A stretch of DNA of 64,000 bases from Oceanobacillus oncorhynchi (GTDB lineage: Bacteria; Bacillota; Bacilli; Bacillales; Amphibacillaceae): contig NZ_CDGG01000001.1 in assembly GCF_000821065.1 (NCBI RefSeq), positions 3,534,001-3,598,000 of the forward strand. The letters are read 5' to 3'. A program made the position numbers and the translations under genes. The notes under the pieces were generated by a model that was not told where the DNA came from, made no database searches, and saw nothing but the letters and a program-made list of their open reading frames with translations. Positions 43,087-51,323 of the stretch are shown in pieces. Each line of letters starts with the position of its first letter. Positions within the stretch are counted from its first letter, which is position 1.

Positions 43087-44394
43087 ATGATGAAAAACAT
43101 TATCATGATGGATTATTCGAAGGAGCCTCGGCGGGACATTATATGTATAGATGTCAAATCTTTTTTCGCAAGCGTAGAAGCTGCCGAACGTAAGCAGCAT
43201 CCTTTAAAATCCCGGATTGCAGTTGTATCCAAGCCGGATAATCAAGGCGGTTTGGTGTTAGCCGCTTCTCCTTTAGTAAAAAAAGAGTATGGCGTGAAAA
43301 CAGGAACAAGGATTTATGAAATCCCGCAGAAAGCAAATATAGATATCGTGGAGCCTCGTATGGCAGTGTATTTACAAAAGAATATGGAGATATTACGTAT
43401 TTTTAAGCGTTATGTAGCGAAAGAGGATTTACTTGTTTATTCTATTGACGAATCGTTCCTCGACGTAACGAAATCACATAAACTTTTTGGCAGTACGCAT
43501 GACATAGCGAGGAAAATCCAACGTGATGTATGGAGAGAGTTGGGATTAGTGTTAACTGTGGGAATAGGGGATAATCCGCTTTTAGCAAAATTGGCACTCG
43601 ACCATCAGGCAAAGCATGACGAACAACGAGGCTTTATTGGGGAATGGCGTTATGAAGACGTTCCATATAAATTATGGAAGATAGAAGCCTTAATTGATTT
43701 TTGGGGGATAGGACAAAAAACGGAAGCCAATCTAAATCGGATAGGGATTCGAAATATGTATGATTTGGCTCAATATGATATTGGCAAATTAAAAGAAAAG
43801 TTCGGTGTGATTGGTCAACAGCTCTATTTTCATGCACATGGAATAGATCGAACCGTGTTATCGGACACGTACACACCGGAAAGTACCTCCTTCAGCAGAA
43901 ATCAGATACTAAACAGAGATTATTCGGTTAAACACGATATTGAAACGGTTATTCGGGAAATGACAGATGAGAATGTGGCAAGGTTAAGGAAGCACCGGCT
44001 CATGACAGGTGTTGTCAAGCTGACCATTGGATATTCGAGAGATACAGTACTAGGCGGGTTTAGCCATCAGATAAAGGTTGAAGCAACGGATTCATCCAGA
44101 AAATTAAAAGCGCACATGCTGTTTATCTTTCATAAACATTATAAAGACAATATGCCCGTACGAGTGATTAATGTTACTTTTGGAAAACTTCAAATAAAGC
44201 AATCATTGCAACTGAATTTATTTGAATCGGCAGAAGAAACAATGGAAAACGAAGAGCTGGATAAGACGATTGATTTTGTAAGAAGAAAACATGGTTATAC
44301 TTCCCTGCTGCATGCTTCTAGTCTGCTTAAAAACGGAATGGCGAGATACCGTGCGAAATTGCTAGGCGGTCATCGTTCTGGAAAGGAAGAGTGA
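43087..44394 (+). CDS. uvrX: UvrX-type Y-family DNA polymerase
   Basis: 435 residues, lesion-bypass polymerase. Palm motifs IICIDVKSFFASVEAAERK and VYSIDESFLDVTKS hold the catalytic acids, IWGIGQKTEANLNRIGI-like FWGIGQKTEANLNRIGI is the thumb HhH, and the little-finger domain lies at about 260-380. A C-terminal beta-clamp-like peptide SLQLNLFES follows. Length and YolD partner match UvrX/YqjW (PolY2) rather than DinB. It stands behind a LexA-like promoter; GGAGAGAGT precedes ATG 43087. Confidence 0.9.
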   Translation: MMKNIIMMDYSKEPRRDIICIDVKSFFASVEAAERKQHPLKSRIAVVSKPDNQGGLVLAASPLVKKEYGVKTGTRIYEIPQKANIDIVEPRMAVYLQKNMEILRIFKRYVAKEDLLVYSIDESFLDVTKSHKLFGSTHDIARKIQRDVWRELGLVLTVGIGDNPLLAKLALDHQAKHDEQRGFIGEWRYEDVPYKLWKIEALIDFWGIGQKTEANLNRIGIRNMYDLAQYDIGKLKEKFGVIGQQLYFHAHGIDRTVLSDTYTPESTSFSRNQILNRDYSVKHDIETVIREMTDENVARLRKHRLMTGVVKLTIGYSRDTVLGGFSHQIKVEATDSSRKLKAHMLFIFHKHYKDNMPVRVINVTFGKLQIKQSLQLNLFESAEETMENEELDKTIDFVRRKHGYTSLLHASSLLKNGMARYRAKLLGGHRSGKEE

Positions 44395-44396
44395 AC

Positions 44397-44801
44397 ATGG
44401 AAAAAATATCGATTACACGAGTTACGCCTGAACAGTTCGGGTATAAGGACAGAGGAATTATGAAATGGTTAGGCATGATGTTAAGCGACCATTCAGAAGC
44501 GCTCAAAAAAGAAGAAATGAATGATCAGCTAATCGAAGTGAAAGCAAAAGAAGAGATGACTGAGGAAGCCATCGCAAAAGTATTGAACCAAGCTTTTGCA
44601 ACGAATTCTCCTGTTTTGATTCAAGCGAATGTGATGCGAAACGGGAATTATTATAAAGACTTGGAATGTAAAGTATCTGGATATGGAGAAGGTCAGATTC
44701 ATCTATTTTTAAAAGATGGACGGGGAACGAATTGTTCCATAGAGGAAATAAGAAATGTGGAGTTTATGAACACACTTGACTGGTATGATAAAAGAAAATG
44801 A
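44397..44801 (+). CDS. YolD-like family protein
   Basis: 134 residues. YolD hallmarks: RGIMKWLGMMLSDHSEAL at the start and the later SGYGEGQIHLFLKDGRGTNCSIEEIRNVEF (shown in part: IHLFLKDG, IEEIRNVEF). YolD proteins are coupled with Y-family polymerases, and a role as polymerase cofactor or UmuD-like partner is proposed. It starts 2 bases after uvrX, so co-translated and SOS-controlled. Confidence 0.87.
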   Translation: MEKISITRVTPEQFGYKDRGIMKWLGMMLSDHSEALKKEEMNDQLIEVKAKEEMTEEAIAKVLNQAFATNSPVLIQANVMRNGNYYKDLECKVSGYGEGQIHLFLKDGRGTNCSIEEIRNVEFMNTLDWYDKRK

Positions 44802-44902
44802 TTAAGAAGTTATTTTTTGAAATCATTTGCTGAACCACTGGAATATTTGTAATATAATAAATAAAAGAATGAATACTAAAGCTATAGGAAAAGGAGAAAT
44901 AT

Positions 44903-45694
44903 ATGGACGGACTTAAAGGGAAACAAGTTGCTGTTGCTGCATCTCGTCAGGCAAAAGCAATTGATACACTAATCAGTAAACATGGCGGAAACACAATTCA
45001 ATTACCGATTCAAGGAGAGTATCAGCTGAATGATTCGATTTGTCAGCAGGATGTAAAAAAGCTTGTAGAAAACAGATTTGACTTTGTCATACTAACTACT
45101 GGGATAGGAGCAGAAACGTTAGAGCAATCCGCAAAGAAACTCCATATCCATACCAGCTTCATAGATAAACTAAAAAGCTCAACCCTTGCCATTCGCGGCA
45201 GTAAAACGACAAAGTGGATGAAACAGCATCACCTGATACCAACCATTCTTTCTGCAGATGGAACAATGGAAAATTTGCTTGCATCTTTACCTCCGGTCAA
45301 ACAGGGCGAAGAAAAACAAATTTATTTGCAGACATATAATGAGGATGACGTGTATTTAAAAAGAAGTCTGGAACAGCTTGGGTATGCTGTTTATTTATCT
45401 AAACCCTATTCTTATAAAGAACCAGACCAGCAGATTTTATCGATACTAAAAGAAACCATTACCTCTCAAAATGTAGATGTTGTTGTTTTTACCAGTAAAA
45501 CACAGGTGCGAAATTTATTTATGAAGGAGGATAAGGAGAAATTGGCGGAAGCCTTTAATCAAGGAATTTTAGCAGCAGCGATAGGAAAGGTGACTGCGGC
45601 TGAATTAGAGAAGAATGGCATTGAGAAAGTATTTCAGCCGAAGAAACCTAAAATGGGAGCGATGGTTGTAGAACTAAATAAACAGTTCTCATAG
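44903..45694 (+). CDS. Uroporphyrinogen-III synthase-like (HemD family) protein
   Basis: 263 residues with the two-domain HemD fold: KQVAVAASRQAKAIDTLISK, RFDFVILTTGIGAETLEQ, then VDVVVFTSKTQVRNLF and AAIGKVTAAELEKNGI. In haem synthesis HemD closes the tetrapyrrole ring. This copy stands alone, away from a hem operon, so it may be a paralogue with another role. GGAAAAGGAG precedes ATG 44903. Confidence 0.78.
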   Translation: MDGLKGKQVAVAASRQAKAIDTLISKHGGNTIQLPIQGEYQLNDSICQQDVKKLVENRFDFVILTTGIGAETLEQSAKKLHIHTSFIDKLKSSTLAIRGSKTTKWMKQHHLIPTILSADGTMENLLASLPPVKQGEEKQIYLQTYNEDDVYLKRSLEQLGYAVYLSKPYSYKEPDQQILSILKETITSQNVDVVVFTSKTQVRNLFMKEDKEKLAEAFNQGILAAAIGKVTAAELEKNGIEKVFQPKKPKMGAMVVELNKQFS

Positions 45695-45792
45695 AATATA
45701 TAGTGAAAAAGCTTCGAATATTTTGATGGCATTCTATTTCAAAACCCTTCGTTTTAAACAGGCTTTTGCGCTTCTTTAAGTACTGTTATTTT

Positions 45793-45833
45793 AAAGCACT
45801 CCTTTTAACTAGAAACGAGATAAAGGAGTGCTT
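45793..45833. terminator. Bidirectional terminator candidate
   Basis: AAAGCACTCCTTT and TAAAGGAGTGCTT form a 12-bp stem between the convergent HemD-like and OYE genes. Confidence 0.6.
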
Positions 45834-45852
45834 ATCCTACTTGATATACTGC

Positions 45853-46905
45853 TTAAATTAAACATGTATGCAGATTTTTTGTCTGATACGGAAAAATCTC
45901 CTGATTCGCTTTCAGACGAACGACCAGATCTGGATTAGCTATAAATAATTGTCCGAATGCTACCAAGTCTGCCTGATTACCTCCAATAATGGACGCCCCT
46001 TTTTCAGGTGCTATATTTCCAACAGCAATAAGCGTTTTATCCCAGTATTGCCTGAATAATTCATGAAGCGATTTTTGATTATGTTGAAGCATATCACCGT
46101 AGTTTTCTGCCGATGGATGGACAATTTTTAGTTGATGCTTGGAAAGAATCCCTGTTATAGCGCATACCATTTCTTCTGGATGCTCCCATACATAATCCTT
46201 ATCATCATCTTTTTTTTCAGAAATTCGAATGCTGATTCTATTTTTAGGAACAACTTTCTTTACTTCTTTAATAATTAAATCTAAAAATCGCAGTCTATTT
46301 TGTAAGGAACCTCCAAACTCATCCTGACGGTCATTTGTTTTCTCATTGATAAATTGATCGATCAGGTAACCATGCGCAGCATGTATCTCAACTCCGTCAA
46401 ATCCGGCTTCCATCGCATTTTTTGCTGCATCCTTGTAATCAGCTATTATTTGATAAATTTCCATATTATTTAAAGCTCTGGGAGCTTGGAAAGGTTTCCT
46501 CAAACGATGCACATGTCCGTTGGCACCGATAGGAGAGGGCGCAACAGGGGCATTCCCTTTTAGAATTTCCTGATGACTTACTCTGCCAACATGCCAGAGC
46601 TGAGCAAAGATTTTTGTTTTATATTGATGAACTTCCCGCGTGACTTTTTTCCAGCTTAAGATTTGACGATGCGTATATATCCCTGGTATCCCATAGGTTC
46701 CTTTGGCCAGTTTGTTGATGGCGACACCTTCCGTAATGATTAATCCTGCCCCGTACCTTGCCCGTTTTCCATAGTAGTCTGCAATCAAGTAATTCACTTC
46801 ACCTGTTTCGTTATCAGCAAATCCTCTTGTCATTGGCGCCATTACAATTCTATTATCTAATGTTAAGTTCCCGATTTTATACTTGGAGAAGATAGAACAC
46901 GTCAT
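45853..46905 (-). CDS. Old Yellow Enzyme family NAD(P)H:flavin oxidoreductase
   Basis: 350 residues, FMN TIM barrel. LDNRIVMAPMTRGFAD at the start, AQLWHVGR, GFDGVEIHAAHGYLIDQF with substrate-binding His-x-x-His, NDRQDEFGGSLQNRLRFL, and the phosphate-binding end (AVGNIAPE, DLVAFGQLFIANPDL). It reduces activated C=C bonds of enones or nitroesters. ATG 46905 follows GAGGTG. It diverges from an Lrp/AsnC regulator, probably its controller. ADYYGKRARYGAGLIITEG is normal for the family. Confidence 0.9.
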   Translation of the reverse strand: MTCSIFSKYKIGNLTLDNRIVMAPMTRGFADNETGEVNYLIADYYGKRARYGAGLIITEGVAINKLAKGTYGIPGIYTHRQILSWKKVTREVHQYKTKIFAQLWHVGRVSHQEILKGNAPVAPSPIGANGHVHRLRKPFQAPRALNNMEIYQIIADYKDAAKNAMEAGFDGVEIHAAHGYLIDQFINEKTNDRQDEFGGSLQNRLRFLDLIIKEVKKVVPKNRISIRISEKKDDDKDYVWEHPEEMVCAITGILSKHQLKIVHPSAENYGDMLQHNQKSLHELFRQYWDKTLIAVGNIAPEKGASIIGGNQADLVAFGQLFIANPDLVVRLKANQEIFPYQTKNLHTCLI

Positions 46906-47021
46906 ATTTATCACCTCATATCAAATTTTAATTCGATACTGAATTGTTTACAATGGAATGATTAAAGTATATGCTATGGAAAACTTTAAATTTTAAAGTA
47001 ATTGGAAAGCTGGTGAAAAGG

Positions 47022-47438
47022 ATGTTGGATCATATCGATCATCAAATATTAGATTTATTAAAAAGAAATGCCAGACTTACCTATACAGAAATCGGCAAGC
47101 AAATAAATATGTCATCTCCTGCTGTGAAAACAAGGATAGAAAGGTTAGAAGATTATGTAATAAAGCGTTATACGGTTGAGGTAAATAATAAAGAGCTCAA
47201 TAAAGGAATCCATGGCTTCGTTTTATTTAAGACCAAAAGCTGTGAAAAGTTAATGAATTACTGTAAGGAGAATAGTAATATAATAGATTTATGGAGAATT
47301 GGCGGAGAGTATAATTACATGGCAGAAGTGGTTTGTGAAGAAATGGAGGAGCTGGAGCAAATCTCTAAGGATACCACACATTTTGCTTTTTCAAATATAC
47401 TATCTGTTCTGGGAAATCATCCTGTTAGTAATGACTAA
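47022..47438 (+). CDS. Lrp/AsnC family transcriptional regulator
   Basis: 138 residues: HTH (DHIDHQILDLLKRNARLTYT, IGKQINMSSPAVKTRIERLE) and a RAM-type ligand domain (GFVLFKTKSCEKLMNYC, RIGGEYNYMAEVVCEEMEEL). GTG 47013 after GGAAAG is an alternative start. It diverges from the OYE gene; AATTCGATACTGAATT (46930-46945) between them may be its site. Effector probably an amino acid or related acid, unproven. Confidence 0.85.
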   Translation: MLDHIDHQILDLLKRNARLTYTEIGKQINMSSPAVKTRIERLEDYVIKRYTVEVNNKELNKGIHGFVLFKTKSCEKLMNYCKENSNIIDLWRIGGEYNYMAEVVCEEMEELEQISKDTTHFAFSNILSVLGNHPVSND

Positions 47439-47453
47439 AAATAGAAACGCATC

Positions 47454-47492
47454 AAAAAACCTGGCGATTTCAAATAAAATCATCAGGTTTTT
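47454..47492 (+). terminator. Terminator candidate
   Basis: AAAAACCTGGCGATTT pairs imperfectly with AAATCATCAGGTTTTT, just after the Lrp-type gene. Confidence 0.6.
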
Positions 47493-47561
47493 AATATTTT
47501 AAGTAATGTCTGCTTCCTCATTTACAGGTTAATTTTGTCACCCCTCATGTTTTTATTCAGC

Positions 47562-48431
47562 TCAGTAAGAAACCCCTTTTGCAATATGAAGAAATTCCTT
47601 TACAGCCGGTGAGGCTTCCGCAATAGATTGGCAGGCAAGTGCTACTTCACGGCTGTTTCGAATCGTTAAATTACTGACCTTTATGTTTTGCTGCGTCTTT
47701 AAAAACAGCTCAGGACCAACCGTGACCCCCAGGCCTTCCTGCACCATATTCGCAATCGTTGTACAGTCATGCACTTCAAAACGAATAGAAGGTTTTATTT
47801 GTGCTTCTTCAAACAATGCTTCTACATGGGATTGATACATCCCTGTGGGCATAATAAAAGATTCTTTCGCTAATTCAGCCATATCCACTGTATCCTCGGA
47901 TTGAAATCGATGTGCCGGGTGATAGGCAACCACCATATCATCTTTGATAAGAGGGACAAAATCGAAATTTGGATTAGCTTCTCCTTTTACAACAAATCCA
48001 ATATCAATCACTCCAGAGCTCAACCACTCTGTAATTTCTTCGTAGGTGCCTTCGTAAAATTTAAATTCTATTTTCGGATGTTTTTTCTGGAATTTGGCAA
48101 GCAGCTTTGGCAATAAGCAAGAAGAAGCACTTGCAAATGTACCGATGCGAATGATACCAGTCTCTAAGTTAGTTGCCAGAGCGATTTCTTGGTGAATACT
48201 TTCCATTCTCTTCAATACTTCCCGGATATGAGGGAGCACTTTTTGTCCTACTTCCGTCAGGGTGATTCCTTTTCTGCGGTCACGAATGAATAAAGAAACA
48301 TCCCATTCAGATTCCAAACCGGCAACTGCATGACTTACTGCCGATTGTGTCATATTTAATTTTTCAGCGGCAGCGGTAAAGCTTCCCAATTCAAATACGG
48401 TCGCAATAATTTCAAAACGAACAATGCTCAT
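47562..48431 (-). CDS. LysR family transcriptional regulator
   Basis: 289 residues. HTH: FELGSFTAAAEKLNMTQSAV, SHAVAGLESEWDVSLF; effector domain from about residue 90 (GIIRIGTFASASSCLLPKLL). It diverges from an MFS exporter gene 100 bp away, its likely target. A 16-bp perfect palindrome covers the start codon region (48430-48445). GGGAGA is 14 bases from ATG 48431, a long spacing. Confidence 0.87.
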   Translation of the reverse strand: MSIVRFEIIATVFELGSFTAAAEKLNMTQSAVSHAVAGLESEWDVSLFIRDRRKGITLTEVGQKVLPHIREVLKRMESIHQEIALATNLETGIIRIGTFASASSCLLPKLLAKFQKKHPKIEFKFYEGTYEEITEWLSSGVIDIGFVVKGEANPNFDFVPLIKDDMVVAYHPAHRFQSEDTVDMAELAKESFIMPTGMYQSHVEALFEEAQIKPSIRFEVHDCTTIANMVQEGLGVTVGPELFLKTQQNIKVSNLTIRNSREVALACQSIAEASPAVKEFLHIAKGVSY

Positions 48432-48445
48432 GAGTAATTACTCAT
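48430..48445. promoter_or_regulatory. 16-bp perfect palindrome at the lysR start
   Basis: ATGAGTAATTACTCAT overlaps the lysR start codon and the region before it. It could be an autoregulatory site or affect translation. Confidence 0.45.
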
Positions 48446-48530
48446 CTCCCTTATTAAAAATATCAATTTTACTTATGTTAACACGGGATTTACAATAAAT
48501 TCAATGTTTAAATAAGGGAGAGGATACAAA

Positions 48531-49715
48531 ATGAAAAACAATATAAACCAATTTACAATTATTCTTTTGGCCTTAGGAGCTTTTGTAACAGGAACAGGGG
48601 AGTTTGTGGTTTCAGGAATATTGGAACTGATTTCTTTTGATTTGGATATTTCTATTTCAACTGCCGGACAATTGATTACGATTTATTCCTTATCTTATGC
48701 TGTTGGCGCTTTGGTATTGGTTATCTTAACCTCCAAATTTGACCGTAAAAAGGTCCTTTTATACGCCATCGTTATGGTTATTCTAGGAAATCTGGTTGCG
48801 TTTTTCAGCTATCATTTTATCGTTCTTATGCTGTCCAGAGTTATCCAGGCAATGAGCGGAGGATTATTTATTGTAGTAGCTACCAATTATGCTGCTCAAA
48901 TTGCAGCACCTGAAAAAAAGGGAAGCGCCATGGCAACAGTGCTTACGGGTTTTACTATCTCCTTAGTACTTGGGGTACCCTTAGGAACATTTTTAGCAGG
49001 ATATGTAGATTGGCGGTATATTTTCCTGATTATTGCACTTGGTACGGTATTGTTATTAGCAGGACTGTATAAATTATTGCCGGCTATTGAAGGAAACCAG
49101 CCGCTGCCGTTTAAACAGCAATTGCTGATTATCAAAGATAAACGGGTGCTTACAGGGTTATTGACGACCATTTTTTGGATTTTAGGGTATACCATGGTCT
49201 TTGCCTATATTGCTCCATTGTTAAGTAATACAGCTGGCTTTTCCATAGAGATAACAAGTATCGCTTTATTTGTTTTAGGAGCTTTTGCTTTTATCGGCTC
49301 CCTTTTTGGAGGATACGCGGTAGATAAATGGGGGCCTGATCGAACCATATCGCTTAGCTTATGTATCCACATTATTGTGTTATTTGTTTTGGCATTGACA
49401 CAATATACCATGACAGGCGTATTTATCACGTTGGCAGTTTGGGGAATAGCAACATGGACAACCACGCCGGCAAAGCAATTTTATTTAGTATCTTTAAAGC
49501 CGCAAACATCTGAAACCGTACTGAGTTTTAATACTGCATTAATGAATGTGGGAATGATGTTAGGTTCTGCGCTGGGCGGTCTTATTATTCAGTATATAAA
49601 TATCGTCCATTTAAGCTGGATTGCCGGATTATTTGTAATTATCGCGTTTATTTTCATCCAGTGTTCTTTCTACTTAAACAAAAACGGGCAAGGTAATTAT
49701 GAAATGAATGAATAG
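48531..49715 (+). CDS. MFS transporter, DHA1-type
   Basis: 394 residues, 12 helices. GTGEFVVSGILELISFDLDI opens helix 1; ILTSKFDRKKVLLYAIVMV is the loop 2-3 motif A of the superfamily; GFTISLVLGVPLGTFLAGYV is the motif C of drug antiporters. Probably a proton-driven exporter of drugs, sugars or arabinose-like solutes. GGGAGAGGATACAAA precedes the ATG. Controlled presumably by the divergent LysR protein. Confidence 0.85.
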   Translation: MKNNINQFTIILLALGAFVTGTGEFVVSGILELISFDLDISISTAGQLITIYSLSYAVGALVLVILTSKFDRKKVLLYAIVMVILGNLVAFFSYHFIVLMLSRVIQAMSGGLFIVVATNYAAQIAAPEKKGSAMATVLTGFTISLVLGVPLGTFLAGYVDWRYIFLIIALGTVLLLAGLYKLLPAIEGNQPLPFKQQLLIIKDKRVLTGLLTTIFWILGYTMVFAYIAPLLSNTAGFSIEITSIALFVLGAFAFIGSLFGGYAVDKWGPDRTISLSLCIHIIVLFVLALTQYTMTGVFITLAVWGIATWTTTPAKQFYLVSLKPQTSETVLSFNTALMNVGMMLGSALGGLIIQYINIVHLSWIAGLFVIIAFIFIQCSFYLNKNGQGNYEMNE

Positions 49716-49717
49716 AT

Positions 49718-49756
49718 AAAAGAACCCCACATTCTCTGACAAGTTGGGGTTCTTTT
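49718..49756. terminator. Bidirectional terminator
   Basis: AAAAGAACCCCA and TGGGGTTCTTTT flank a 15-base loop between two convergent genes. Confidence 0.85.
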
Positions 49757-49770
49757 CCTTGAATAAAGGT

Positions 49771-50212
49771 TTATTCCTGAATAATTACATGAGGAGATCG
49801 TTTTTTTAATTCCGTGATAAATTCTCTTCTATTCTTTGGTGAAATCTTTACACTGCCAAGGATGGCTGAATCGTAAAATAATTCAAGTCCATTCCTGGCA
49901 GATAGAATGCGATAACCAGTAAAGATATCTTTTGTCGACGAAATTTTCCTTATGCTTTGATAAGCGATTTTACTCTTGAATGGTCCGCCTTTCACTAACA
50001 GATAATTATCATAGAAAATATACTTGATCGAAAAAGACATCCATAACAAGGCTCCTGCTAAAATAATAAAGATAGCAGTCATTATTATGACGATGCCCAT
50101 GGATGCCTCTTTATCAATGAGTGGAGGTAAGAGCGTTACGGCACCTATTAATAAAAACCACAATGGACATAAACGTTACGAAAAAACCATCTATTTTTGA
50201 ACGGAAAATCAT
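49771..50212 (-). pseudogene. Bacterial PH domain (bPH_4-like) membrane protein with a frameshift
   Basis: ATG 50212 reads MIFRSKIDGFFVTFMSIVVF, the usual first part of these proteins, then leaves frame near 50150. The downstream frame continues as LIGAVTLLPPLIDKEA, a second helix (GIVIIMTAIFIILAGALLWM) and the PH-like domain (IKYIFYDNYLLVKGGPFKSK, IAYQSIRKISSTKD, SPKNRREFITELKKR). Both parts together make a normal ~145-residue protein. Function in the family unknown. Single-base indel or sequencing error. Confidence 0.65.
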
Positions 50213-50301
50213 GGCGCGTTCTCACTTTTCTTGCAGTTGCTTTCCAAATATATTTTCTTACTGTTTCTATCCAGCCATTATAAGGGGTTTTTCTCTTTAT
50301 T

Positions 50302-51168
50302 TCATTCACCCCAATGCAGACTCTGCTCTTTCATCAATGAAATCATTGCTTGCATAGCAGGGGAGAGCTGTTTGTTTTTATGGTTCACAATAAACGTCGC
50401 ATTTCCTGTATGGTTTAATGAAATAAATTCACCTAGAATTTGTTCGGAAGCAAGTTCCTTTTCTACCGCGAAATAGGGCAAGATGGAAAAACCGAGTCCG
50501 GAAAGCACGCATTGCTTAATTGCTTCCAAACTGGAAAAGTTTAATGTATTTTTTGCCTCGATTTGTTCTTCCTGTATATATGCTTCCAGCATGCTTTTAT
50601 AACTGCAGCTTTCTTCGGTGGAGAGAATCGTATTTTCACTATCTTCTGGGCAGACAGGCCGTACCAGAACAATCGATTCATCCTTTATTTTTTCAATCGT
50701 CAGCTCTTTATCAAACCAGACATTTCTTTCCAAAACAAAGGCCATATCAATTTGTCCGTTCTTAAGCGCGGCAGAAATCTCCTTATTTTCAAGAGAACGT
50801 AAAGATAACGACACATCGGGGTATCTTTTTTTGTACTCCATCAGAATGGACGGAATCCTGTATTGTGAGAAGATTTCTGTAACTCCGATAACAAGACAGC
50901 CCTTTGGCGCATCATTCATATTCATGGTTTCCGCTGCTTCATTGTATAAATCAACGATTTTAACAGCATATGGGTGAAATTGGGTTCCGTAGTTTGTCAG
51001 AAATACTTTTCTGCCAATACGGTCGAATAAAGGTTTTTTTAATTCCTTCTCCAGCTCCTTCACGTGTACCGTCACCGATGACTGTGAATAATCCAGATAT
51101 TCCGCTGCACGTTTAAATCCGCCTTTTTCCACGATTGTTTTAAACGTGATTAAATGACGTAATTCCAT
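50302..51168 (-). CDS. LysR family transcriptional regulator
   Basis: 288 residues: HTH (HLITFKTIVEKGGFKRAAEY, DYSQSSVTVHVKELEKELKK) and effector domain from about 88 (CLVIGVTEIFSQYRIPSILM). CysB/YofA-like. It diverges from a 14-helix exporter gene; a 31-bp near-perfect palindrome lies 17 bp before its start. Ribosome site AAGGAGGACAAATAG precedes ATG 51168. Confidence 0.87.
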   Translation of the reverse strand: MELRHLITFKTIVEKGGFKRAAEYLDYSQSSVTVHVKELEKELKKPLFDRIGRKVFLTNYGTQFHPYAVKIVDLYNEAAETMNMNDAPKGCLVIGVTEIFSQYRIPSILMEYKKRYPDVSLSLRSLENKEISAALKNGQIDMAFVLERNVWFDKELTIEKIKDESIVLVRPVCPEDSENTILSTEESCSYKSMLEAYIQEEQIEAKNTLNFSSLEAIKQCVLSGLGFSILPYFAVEKELASEQILGEFISLNHTGNATFIVNHKNKQLSPAMQAMISLMKEQSLHWGE

Positions 51169-51184
51169 CTATTTGTCCTCCTTG

Positions 51185-51215
51185 ATGAATAGTTTAATAT
51201 TATTAAACTATTCAT
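51185..51215. promoter_or_regulatory. 31-bp palindromic operator between lysR and MFS genes
   Basis: 14-base arms ATGAATAGTTTAAT (51185-51198) and ATTAAACTATTCAT (51202-51215) around ATT. A further half-like TTATTAAAC lies at about 51230. It is well placed to control both divergent genes. Confidence 0.65.
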
Positions 51216-51323
51216 TTAAAAAGATTCGTTTTATTAAACTTTTATGTATTAGTATAATCAAATCATGTTCTGTTGGAAAGGGAGAGAGCAGAAAAACTTA
51301 AAAATGAAAGAGAGGGCTTTAGA

